DNA of 64,000 nt. Source: Nymphaea colorata (lineage: Eukaryota > Streptophyta > Magnoliopsida > Nymphaeales > Nymphaeaceae). Where the stretch lies: assembly GCF_008831285.2 (NCBI RefSeq), contig NC_045140.1, forward strand, positions 27,918,131-27,982,130, read 5' to 3'. Shown piece by piece: positions 38,924 to 51,500 of the stretch. Within the stretch, counting starts at the first letter, position 1. The number at the start of each line of letters is the position of its first letter. The translations under genes were made by a program, and so were the position numbers. The notes below the pieces were generated by a model. That model was not told the origin of the DNA. It ran no database searches and saw only the letters and a program-made list of their open reading frames with translations.

Positions 38924-41022
38924 TCATGCAGATGCAGCCATGGGCAAAAGGCCGTTGTGTCTCAGCAGGGCATCTGGAGATGGTTCGCGGCCACGGAATT
39001 CCACAAAAACCTGAAGATGCCCAAAAACACTTGTTTAGAAGATTATATAATTATCAAAACTTAAAAGCAGCTTTAAAGGCTGTGATGCCAAGAAGATGGG
39101 TGGAACACGAATGATGATAAGCAACACAACGATCAAACCGTACACATACTATAGTCCGAGATGCTTCAACATCTCATTTTTGTTCCAATACCTTACTTTC
39201 ACACGGTCAAACAGGTTTACACCTTATAATGAAATTTAAAAATCCATGCATGAAACACATGGACATGTGGAGGTGGTAAAAAGAAGCTCACTACTTGAAT
39301 GATCAGATGGAGATGGGCCTTCTATACAGAAGAACATCTCACAATAAAGATAACAGTTGTCGTTGCTAAGAATTTGAAGTTGGCAGCACCATTTAATATA
39401 TGAGCTTGAAGAGAACCAAAGTTCCATTTGTATCTGACTAAATTGGTTCATTAGAATCACTAGAGTATGGAGCACAATATGGAAGGCCTGAGAGTAAATG
39501 CTAGAGCTAGAAACCAAGTTTGACTGTACAAAAGTTTGAGTGAAAAGGCCCTCGTCAAACAGATGTTTGGTCTTTGAAACACAAATTGTTCTATGACCCA
39601 AATGCATGCACAACTTGAAAGGCTAATAACTTTGACGTCATTTAGTTTGGGTCCAAACTACAGCCGTGATAGGGCCACGATCTGTGTTGCTAACAGGTTA
39701 AAGTTCGCATGCATCAGACATTTAATATACAAGCATGATAAGAATCAAAGGTCCATTTGAATCCAACTCAACTGATTCATTACAATATGGAAACATGAAA
39801 TTTATTAAGGTAAATTAATTCTTGTAGGACCTACGTGCCTAAATGCATGCGTCCACATTTACTCTCTTCATGTGATGATTTTGGTGAACATTATAAATCC
39901 CAAGTGATCAACATTTGACAGAATAAAGGCAGTGCAACAGAAAGCTTTCTCTCTCTCTATTAAAGGAACAAATACGATAGAAGTAACTCATCGAGTATAG
40001 AAAAATTTTACAGAAATATATGACAATACTAAAGTATGTTTTTTAACTTACTTGTAGAGGCGGCTTTCCACCACCAAGAGCAAGTATGGTTTCTCGGAAC
40101 CTACGGCCAGTTTCTTTGACAGCCTGGTACATCAGGAGAAATATTTCAGCAAGAGATCAATAAAGAAGAAAGCAAGCAAAAATAGTGTCAGACAACATAA
40201 TTTCAATATGATAAAACAATGTCTCAGTAATCTTGTAAAAGAAGGAATTTCACATTTGCCAACATAGCACATGAAGCAGATAGAACATCCGCAACTCAAG
40301 TCAACATGTAGCAGTTCACAGAAAGGGACATAAAAAAACTATAGTTGTCTCTTATAAACATTTGGAAAATACACTCATCATTGTGCAATCCCATAACAAT
40401 ACCACCAAACGGAGGTTGTCAAAGAGGAAAGTGGAATAGAGAAGTGGCAACAAAAGCGAGCCATTAAGATTCACTAGTTGGTGTTCACAAATGCCTAGGA
40501 AGCAAGAAATGACAGAGAAGCATCTCACACGAGACTAAAGAAGTCTCAGTGAGTAAATAAATAAGTTGCTGCAAGAGGCAACACTATTTAGCTTGAAACA
40601 GTGAAACTTTTTATTTAAAACTGCATGTAATTTATGATAATAAAACTTAGCCAGCACCTAAGGTTTATGCATTAGAGAATCAATTGAGAAAATATTCTTG
40701 TATTTGATCCTGAACCTGTTATTTAGATAAGCAACATAAAGGACCCTAAAATCTGGTAACATAATAAGCTTTTCTGACATAAGGTTTCATTAGTTTTAAT
40801 TTAACTAAAATAGGTCGACATGTTCTGGCTTTTATAGGCCACAAAATTTATGCACCAAGACTTCACATTCCAAGGATGTCTACCACTTTCACAGAGAAAC
40901 CAGGACGCTTGCCTGCTAGCCTTTTAAGCTAGTCACATAGGTAGATGTATGGGTATAGGTACAGCAATTTTAGAAAATCTTGATCAGGAGGTACGGCAAA
41001 AAGAGAGAGAGAGAGAGAGAGA

Positions 41023-41062
<40 letters not shown>

Positions 41063-44000
41063 ATAGACAGACAGCACATCACTAAGGCAATGTTTAATAG
41101 TTCCTTTCATAGTTCCCACATACAATCTCATAAAACATAAATAGACTAAGAAAAATGTGGTTTTGATCGGTTACAATCCAAACGTATGAACAGCATACCA
41201 CGGTACCAGTATTGGTGTACAGCTGTACCGGCACTGGTACGTGGGTATAACCCATGTACTTATGTGATTTAACATTAAAAAAAAAAATTGATACTCAGAT
41301 TGCCATTGCTAAGCCTGCAGTAGGCTTGATACAGCTAATGTGAAAAGGATGTGACTTAGTTCATCAGACTCTAGCTCATAAAAAGCCCATTCTGGCATTT
41401 GAACAGGAACTGTCATGAAAAACTCCTCATTTGGCTAGTGATACACTTGATGGTAGCTAGGATTCATATGCTGCAGTTATTTACAGGAACAATAGAACTA
41501 AAACAAGACATGAGTCCTTCATATAACGTGCCCTCACATACAGACGGTAGGCACAAAATCAATAGCTTTATGTGGTCTCTGCTGTGAAGTGCACACCCAT
41601 TTTGTTTACTGTTTAAAAAAATAATTGAAGACAAAGCATTCAGTGTCTAGAAAGTGCCAAAACAGCAAATGATATCATGGCAGCAACTATTATAAGAGTG
41701 GACATGGCACATACCCTGATTTTTTTTGCATAAAACATAAGCAAAGAGCACAGTTATACTACAGTAAAGTGATGAATCAACCATGATGTTATCAGGTGGT
41801 TTAGGAACTTTACAGTAGAATGGCCGCCCATTTGTTTTAGCTTACATCATTTAACTAAGCCACTTAAATACAAACAAAAGAGTAGCATTGACAATGAGTA
41901 AAATGATACACAGATCTTATCAGCAAAATTAAAAACACATTGTTAAGAAAATCAACAGAAACTGAATGAAAATATATCAAATAAGTATGTCCAGCATACC
42001 TCATGGTCATCCAATCCCACATCCTCAAATGCTGAAAATGCATCAGCTGACAATACCTCAGCCCACTGCATATGAGTCAGATTGACTGACATTAGGAAAG
42101 AAGTGCACTTGTTACCATAGCTAGCTGGTGTCAACCAACTTAGTTTTGACAACCATCCAGCAGAGAATTAACTGAGAAGTGTCTATCTCAAGGTGGCTTT
42201 AAAGCATATTTAATCTGGTGGTAGCACGGAGAGGAGGAAAAGGACCAATATACACAATTTTATAAATGGAAAATCTTGACTTATATTTACAAACAGAAAA
42301 TCTCGCCCTTCAAAAGAAGAGAGAAACAGGAAAACTGATTTTTAGGAGAACGTCGCATTTTAAGTTGGGTGTGACTACCCATTTTAACGAAGGGAAAAAC
42401 ATATTTTGGTTCAATATCTGGGTTAACACCTAAAACCTGGTTAAAAATCAGGTCTTCTATGCTGTCCAAACTGGGCTTACAAGGGAAAGCATACTCAAGT
42501 ATATTACAAACAAAGAACTAAAAAAAAATAACAATGCAAAATTTGAAATTCATGGCAGTTTCAAGTCATTTTCTTATATTCTGATCCCCAGAATTATTAG
42601 ACACGAAAATATCAACTTTCTAATCAACCAAGCCTTTCAACCTGAGAACTTTCAGGAAGAGTTTTACTTAACCCATAAATCAGAAGCACAAACGTAATGG
42701 TGGAGACAGATGTTTTACATGAATGCATGTGCACAAGAATCTGCGTATCTAAACGTCGAACTTTATATTAACTAACATATCAACAAGAGTAGAGAATTGC
42801 ACAAACCTTATAACTATAATACCCAGCATCATATCCTCCTGGAAAATGTAAATAATGAAATTAAATCATTTAAGCAGCTAAAGAAGCAAAATCTTCCGAA
42901 CGGTAGAAAGTAATCAAGAATCTACACAGACCTGCAAAAATATGACTGAAGCTACACAGAAACCTGTCTTCTGGTAATGGTGGCATCACTTGTGTTCTCT
43001 TACATATCCTCTGGTCAACATCATAAATTGACTCTGTTCCACCAGGTGTATAATTAGCGTGCAGTTCCAAATCAACGCTTGCGAACCTTATCTACAAATA
43101 CAAGCACTCACTGTTTTAGTCAATGCAAACAAACACAATAAGGACTTACTACCACCTATCATATGTTCAAGATCTCCCAGTTGAATTGAAAGCACCTTAA
43201 GGCATCAGTAGTGCTTTACATAATTTGGCAAAGTAATCTACACCCCATATGTAGGCATGCATTTATGCATATGTACATACAGGATCCTTAGATTAAACAG
43301 GTGGCCTCAGTAATGACAAAATTCCTGGGAGAGACTCTGCTTTCAGGAAATTACATCACGCATTTTCACTAGAAGCACCTGAAGCCTGAAGGTGAGGCAA
43401 TAAGTGTTTCTTTGTCTAATAGATGTGCATGGGGCTCAAAATGAATACTCCAACAGAAGTAGCTCAATGTCAGCTATCGTTTATTCAGAAAAAATTACAG
43501 GTCAAACAGAATGAAGTAGATATCACCTTGAACGATTGTCACATATATCGTGTACAAGTATTATACTGCAAAGAATTTTTCAGGTATAATACGGCAAAGT
43601 TGTATATCTCAGGAATATCTCAAGAAAATCTCCGCAAACTTTTTAACAGTACATAAAACATTTTATAAATCCTGAAACTTATAAAAAAATAAAAAATCAT
43701 AAAAATTACGAAAAAACGCGTACATGCGTATAATATGTGTTTTTTTCATGATTTGTATTCTCTAGAGTTTTTAAAAAACAAGACATGTTTTTTCACGTTT
43801 TATACAGCTGACTGTTTTTTCGCGTATTATACGTGTTTTTTCCGAAGACGCGTTTTCTGTGACAATGCCTTGAACTAACCGTAGCTAAATGACAAAAAAA
43901 GGAACAAACAAAATTCTGATAATAATAACAAAAAGAAAGAAAGGTTCTCAAGAAACCTGAACATGACGGTGCGTTAAAAAAAATCTAGGTATAAAACTGA

Positions 44001-47000
44001 ATCAGGCATGAGCAAATGTTTCCACAAACCTGGCGAAGACTCATCGAACCTGCACGGAAAGTCCTAGCAGCAAGCAGCTTTTGATACACTTCCTCAGGAA
44101 GATTTTCACCAGTCTCAAAGTGCTTAGCAATGCCCATTAAAGTATCTCTGGACCAGAAAACAGATGTTATTACACCATGTTTCCATGATGAGTCACCAGC
44201 CTTCTAAAGAAGGCATGCCATACAAAGCAACTTAAAAACAGGACAGCAATGCATAAGCAAACTCTATAGTCACAGAAATCCGTCATTTTTTAAAAAGACC
44301 CAATAAAAACGTTAAAAAGCATGCTTTCTGCTTTTTTGAAAAAAATTAAAAAATGAAAAATGAACTTCTTGAGTTTTTTCGCATTTTTTGGTGTTTTTTC
44401 TCATTACTTTTATGTTATTTTTGCTCTAAAGGTTAATACTTAAGCTAAATTATTTATCTTCGTTTCTGTCATTACTATAACATCATTTTTATCATTTTAT
44501 CAAGTTAAATTAGTATGGTTTTTGTTAGTTTTTTATTTAGTTTACTTTTCCCTAACTTTTAGAATTTTTTCTTTCCAAAAAAGTTGTCAAACTGTTCCGA
44601 AGATTTCCTGACATTTTCAGCTTTGCCGAAAAATACCTAAAAAAAACCTCACTGTTTAAAACCCTTAACTATATTTGTGACTATTTGGCAAACTAAGAAT
44701 ACTAAATCCCCATGCATGCAAGCACAATTTATTCTTCCACAACTAAGAAAATAAAAAACCACTTCTTTATATAAATATTCTCATATTACAATAAGACATA
44801 TCTACAAATATCGTTATCGGGCTTTAAATGCTCAGAATTTTACCGGGTATTTTTTTCAGCAAAGTGGTTTTTTCTTGGTAAAATATCAGAAAGTCTGGGC
44901 AAATTTTAAAAAAGTTTTAAAAAATCCTAGACATTAGGTTAAAAAAATAAATGAGAAACTAAATAAGAAGAAAAATAACTAGGTAAAATGGTAAAAATAA
45001 TGTCTTAGTGATGACAGAAAATACTAAGTTTAACACTTCAACTATTCAACTGACTTTGTCTCTTTAAAAAAAAATCTTCAAGAAATAGAAGTTGTTTCTT
45101 ATGACTTGCAAGTTTCTAAAAGTTCTTTTTTTGTTATATAAGCAAAGTATAGGTAAAGCTAAAGAAATTTTAAATAAAGGTTTGGGTCAAAGGGTTGACC
45201 TTTGACACTTTAAAGCAGATTCAAAACCCTTTTTCTCATGGACCTTCTCTCTCTCTCTCGCCCCACCCCTCTCAAGCCATGAATCAGGCTTGCTGGTAGT
45301 GCAACACCCTCTCTACATGTAAAGGGTCATAACTCCCCCCCCCCCCCTCCTCCTACCTAGGGCTGAACAACGAGCCGAGTAACTCGAACTCGGCTCGTTA
45401 AAGCTCGGCTCGAATTTGAATTCGAGCCAGTTTTTTTACTCAACGAGCCGAGCTCGAGTTGTTCCTCAACTCGTTTATTTTATCGAGCCGAGTACGAGTT
45501 CGGTTAAGAAGGCTCGCTTAACTCAACTCGGCTCGTTAGGTAAGGCTATTTATTGCTTTTCTCCTTCGCGCATCGTCATTTCTCGTTTTTTTTTTCTCTC
45601 TTTACTCTCTTCCTCCTCCTGGCGACCGATGGAACCCTCAATGGCTCAAACCCCGCACGAGGAGTGTGATGAAGCCTTTATCTTCTTCCTCCTCTCCGTT
45701 GGACCTCCACCCGGTCAAACTTCTTTTATTCGTTCTGTTTCTGCAAGCAATGGCCTTTTTTGTTTTTTGGTACCTGACCTCTATCTACCTTTCTCTTTCA
45801 GGATTCAGAATCAGGCCTTCTCCATGTGTTACAGAGGCTTGGACTAGTGGAAAAAGAAGTAGAGCTTCTTATTTCGAAACACCCAAACTCTCCCTCTTCC
45901 TCTCTCTCTTTCTCTCTCTCTCTCCCTCTCTCCCTAAATCAGATAAACCCTCTCCCTCAAACGAGAGGGGGTTTCAAGAACCCAATGATTTTTAGGTTTG
46001 TTTTGCAGAAGAGAATAAAAAGAAGAAGGAGAAAGAAGCCTTGAAGCGCCTGATTTTTTTTGGAAAGCAATGGGGGGATGCCAGGTTCTATGCTTCCTGG
46101 GATGGGATCAGGAATGCTAGGACTAGAGGTGCCCCCCCCCATCAGCAGCACCACCACCATCTCCAGCAGCAGCAGTTGTCCTCCTTCGCCTCTTCCCTCG
46201 TCCACGATGTCAACACAAGCCACCATCATCCTCAGCAGCCGCCGCTGCTACCGAAGCCTCCCTACGGGATGCCCATGACCACCAAGGCCACCGCCGCCGG
46301 CAAGCAGCAGATGTCCTTCAGCGATGAGGAGGAGACCGCAAGCGACTACATCGCCGAAGACGGCAACAGGGGCCCTGGCGAGAGGCGGGCTGTGAAGAAG
46401 GCGTCTCCATGGCAGAGGATGAAGTGGACCGATGTTTTCTTCGTCGGCGACGATGCCGCCGGTTTGGATTCCGGCACCGGCGATAAGAAGAAGCCCGGTG
46501 GTAGTGGCGGCGGGATGTTGCAGGAAAAGGGGAAGTGGAAGTAAACGAGTTAAACGAGTCGAGCTCGAGCTCGACTATGTATAGTCGAGTCGAGCTCGAG
46601 CTCGTGTAAGGGAACTCGACTTGAGTTCGAGTTCGAGTTCGAGCTCGAGCTCTTTGAGCCGAGTCGAGTTCGAGCTGGCCAAGCTCGGGCTCGACTCGGC
46701 TCGTGTGCAGCCCTACTCCTACCTTCCCCTCTCTCTTTTTTCTTCATCCCCTGGTTGTAGTCGGACTGAGACATCAAAACTGCTGATTCTTTTTAAGGAA
46801 TGTATTCTTAAGTAACTTACCCATGATTGAAAGACACAAAAAAGAAAAAGTAATAAAAAAACAAATAATTTATTTCATGTTTTTTCAAAAAATTTGTCTT
46901 TATTGCATTTTTTCGTTTTGATCATTTCTTTGTTACTATCATGACGTTTTCAAAAGTATCACAACATTAGAGGCTAATGAATGGAGTTGTTTTCCCAAAA

Positions 47001-48462
47001 TGATCTTTCCTAAACTAATATCACATCCATGGGTTGTGCAGTGTGCACTCACGTATTCAGCAAGTATTTAAATGTACATAAGGGGACATGATATGGGAAT
47101 CAGAACAGATAATGTGTATTGTGTCACGTAGGCCCAAGATCATGGCTTAAGTTATCACAAAGTCACCATCAATTAGCCATGGAAAAGCTTTGGTGAGACA
47201 AGAAATGGATAATAAATAAGCAAGCACCTGTGGTAACACCAATTCTCCATGAACTGAGAAGGCAACTCCACAGCATCCCATTCTATTCCCCGGATGCCAG
47301 AAACCAAACCTTCGTCTTGCCTTGTGAGCATATGTTGAAGTGCATGACCAAATTCATGAAAGACAGTCTCAACCTGTATACTCAAAAGAATTCAAAATGG
47401 GATCTCATTATATTATTATCTATCCGGTCACACCACAAAATCCATTGTCTACAATAAACATATCTCACATTAAAGTAAAACTAAAGCCGGCCATGTAATT
47501 TTAGGATCAGCAAAAACCTCTGCATCCTAAAATTATAGACACAAACCAAAAATGTTATTTGGTTCTAAAAAGGAAAAATGCTTAATGACTAGCACATAAA
47601 TAAGCAATGATAGACACTGAGACTAACTAAAGTTTCATATGCACTTGCCTCACGGAAAGTCATAAGGCTGGGTTTACTCCCCACTGGAGGTGTTTGATTG
47701 CAAACCATGTGTGCCACAGGAAGCCTGGGAGAGGTACCATCATGTGAGAGTGCAAAACTTCGACCAACAACCTCGTCCATCCATGCACCACCTCGTTTTT
47801 CTGAAGGCCTAGAGTAAGGATCAAAATAGAAGTATGCAATGGGATTGCCAGCTGAATCTTTCACACGATAAAATTTAACATCATCATTCCACACCTGAAC
47901 AATGGGCACACAACTGACTGCCAGTCCATTGAAAACCAGTATGCAATAGCACAGAGAAAAAGGTAATAACAAGATAATCTTACTGGAGCAGCTCCATCAG
48001 CAGGTTCAATGTCAATCTCAAATAATGTCTTTGCAAGTCCAAAAAGTCCGTCCATAACTTTTGGTAATGAAAAAAATGGGCGCAACTCCTCCTGCATGTT
48101 ATGAATTTAGGAAATTATAAAGAAAAAATTTAGCATAATCCCCTTCCTGGCCAAATACTATCAATGAAGAAGCCAGTAATAGTGTATAATTGCTCCAACA
48201 TGCACACACACATATAGGGAAACTAGATCCTGATGGAGAGATAGAAAGAGATGTTTGAGTTGTTCCAACAGTTAGTTGTTAGAATGTAGGTCCCATCTAG
48301 CTGATCCCCTTTCATCATGCTATCCAGTCTGCTTCCCTATGGGTGGCTTGGATAAGTTCGTTCAAGCTCATTTGTCAAAATCCCAACTAATTAGCGGACT
48401 AGTCCAACTACTTGGTTGAGACGGCTAACAACCAACCTGTGTTTCAGACCAGCAACTAGTTT

Positions 48463-48504
<42 letters not shown>

Positions 48505-51500
48505 ACTAGTGACCTTTTCTGTTCCTATTTTCATAAACATATAGTAATGTACATCTAGCCAAATAGACATGATCTCCATGTCCGAAAACCTACAAATCAA
48601 CATGAAATTCTTATTTTTCTGATGCATAGATAGAAATTTTATTAGCCAAAAGAGCTTAGACTGTTTATCTTGAAACCCAGACAACATATATTTATGCACC
48701 TAAATAACATGAGTTTACATTGGTTTCAAAGGGAAACACATAGTTTTTACATTGCTTTCTAGGGTGTCGGACATGAAGATCACGCCTATGTGGTTCTTTT
48801 CACAAGAAAACAGATCTGAAGGTGAAAGGTTTGGCAATACATTCACTTGAGAGCACATGATAATTCGTTTATTTATTTAGGTTTATATCTAAAGGACAAT
48901 TTTAAAATTTAAGCTAATCAAGAAAAATTAACACCTGCCAGTGCAGCAACAGACACACAGAGAAAGAGAGAGAGAAAGAGAGAGAGAAGGAGAGAGAGAG
49001 AGAGAGAGAGTATTGTACAGTTTATGGTTCAAACCAAGTCACAGAAAACGTGTATTAATCGAAAAAACGCATATAATACGCGAAAGATATGTCAGCCATA
49101 TAAAACGGCAATTAGACACTTTTTTTTTAAAAATGCCAGAAAATAAAAACGTGAAAAAACATGTATTATACGCATTTTTTCACGTTTTTTGTATTTTTTA
49201 TTAATTTTTATTTTTTATAACTTTCAGGATTTATTAAATGTTTTAAATTTTTAAAAAATTTGCCAAGATTTTCCCGAAATATACAACTTTTCCATATTAT
49301 ACCCAAGAAATTCCCGAAATATACAACTTTTCCATATTATACCCGAGAATTTCCTCGCAGTATAATACCCATACACAATATATGTGACAATGGTTCAAAT
49401 AAATTCCATATTAGAAATTCTTTTTCAAAACTTCAAGCTACTAAAAGGTTAAAAAATGTTAGAATTCCACACACATGACACCACTATGAACCAATACAAC
49501 AATGTCAGAGCTCTAGTATGTATGCTTATTTGGGTGTATGTATGGAACCAAAATTGAGCACCTAGAATTGAAGTTCCAGTGCAGAAATCTTCATCTCATC
49601 AAGTTATCTGGTGCTGAGACTAGCACCAGTTGAGGACATTCTGTGAATGTCTATAACAAGCCTTACCTTGAATTAACACTAAGGATAAGATACATTTAGG
49701 TAGCGTTTCATAAGCCGGAATTTTACTGTAGCACAGGAAATTTAATTCAAATTTTCAAAATTTTTCCAGTTTCATCAAACATGGAATTTTTTTTTTACCG
49801 TTGGGGCTCAAAACGGAATAATATTTCCGGAAATATTATTCCAGCTGAGAGACGGAATAATATTTCCGGTTTTTTTTTTTTTTTAACCGTTGGGGAGGAA
49901 GAAGGGACGGGGAGGAAGGAGGGAGGAGGAAGAAGGAGGAAAAGGGAAGGAGGGAGGAGGAAGAAGGGAGGAAGAAGGGAAGGAGGGAGGAGGAGGGAGG
50001 AAAGAAGAAGGGAAGGAGGGAGGAGGAAGAAGAAGGGAAGAAGGGAGGAGGAGGGAGGAAAGAAGAAGGGAGGAGGAGGGAGGAAAGAAGAAGGGAAGAA
50101 GGAAAGAAAGGAAGGAGGGAGGAGGAAGGAAGGAGGGAGGAGGAAGAAGGTAAGGAGGGAGGAGGAAGCAACAGAGGGTTTACCCTCTGCTGGCGACGTC
50201 CGCTGCTCACAATCGGAGAAAGAGAGGGGCGGAAGCCCCTCTAATCGTGGCTGATGGGAAAGGAAGGAGAAAGGGCAGGCCTGCCGCCCACCCTTTTTTC
50301 CCTCTCCGTCTACACCCTCGTCGCCATCATCGGTGATGGCCCTCTTCCTCCTTCTTCCTCCCTTCCCTTCCCTCACCCTTTTCCTCCTCCTCCTCCCTTC
50401 CCTTCCCTTCCCTTCTTCCTCCTCCTCCCTTCCCTTCCCTTCCCTTCTTCCTCCTCCTTCTTCCCTCGCTCCCTTCTTCTTCTTCCCTCCTTCCCTTCCT
50501 CCTCCTCCTCCCTCCCTTCCCTTCCCTTCTTCCTCCTCCTCCCTTCTTCCTCCTTCCGCCCTGGCTCCCTTCTGCCTCCTCCCTCCTTCCGCCCTGGCTC
50601 CCTTCTTCCTCCACCCTCCTTCCCTTCTTCCTCGTTCTTCCTCACCATTTCCACCAAATGAAGAATTTTTTTTCTAGAAAAATATTTCCTCTATAACAAA
50701 CAGAAGCTGGTTTTGGAAAAACAGAAAAATATTTCCCATTCTTCAATTCCAGAAATTTATTTCTAGAAATTTTTTTCCAGAAATATATTTTTGGCCATCA
50801 AACACTACCTTAGTGAAACAACTCTTCCCAAGTTCCCACTGTTCCTGACTCTCCATGGCACCATTGGGGTTCAATTTCATATACTTGAGCATTTAAATTT
50901 TGTAACCCTCCCCCCAAATTTATTTATGAAACATAGGGATGTCATAATTCGCTGGTACCAACATAAAGCATATGACCACCCGAACCTAATTTCAGCACGT
51001 CTTATCTACTATTTCTCATTTAATGTAAGGAAACATGAACAAAAGGAGACAAGCTAAAAAAACCACAGCATTTTAGCCATATGTTTCACATGGATATTCA
51101 GAATATCAAATGGTTTCTTAGCATTAGCTATAGTTTTTGTCTCCAACAAATAAATCGACTAAGAACAATAGCATTTAATACAAAATCTAAAAACAGTTCC
51201 CGATGCACAAAACACATCAATTCAAGTACTATGAAGTAGAGATGACAGTATATGTGTGTGTGTGTGCATGCACTTCAACCTATAGAATTAACAATAACAA
51301 TACCATTACCAGGTCAATGAAAGGCCTTATACTGTATTTTGCTGCGACAAATTCATAAACAGTAAAAAACAAACAACACATACCTCCTTTATATCATACT
51401 TTGATTCACGAAGTCTTTCACTCCAAAAGGTAATGTCCCAATGTTTCAAATCATCTGCTTCAACTGCACCCTGCTCTCTTGAGAAAATCTTAAGGTCCTC

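Noticed and set aside
49781-50677. Overlapping long ORFs rich in Arg/Gly/Glu or Ser/Pro/Leu
   Set aside because: They are translations of pure purine or pyrimidine simple repeats in all frames and strands. Low complexity explains the open frames.
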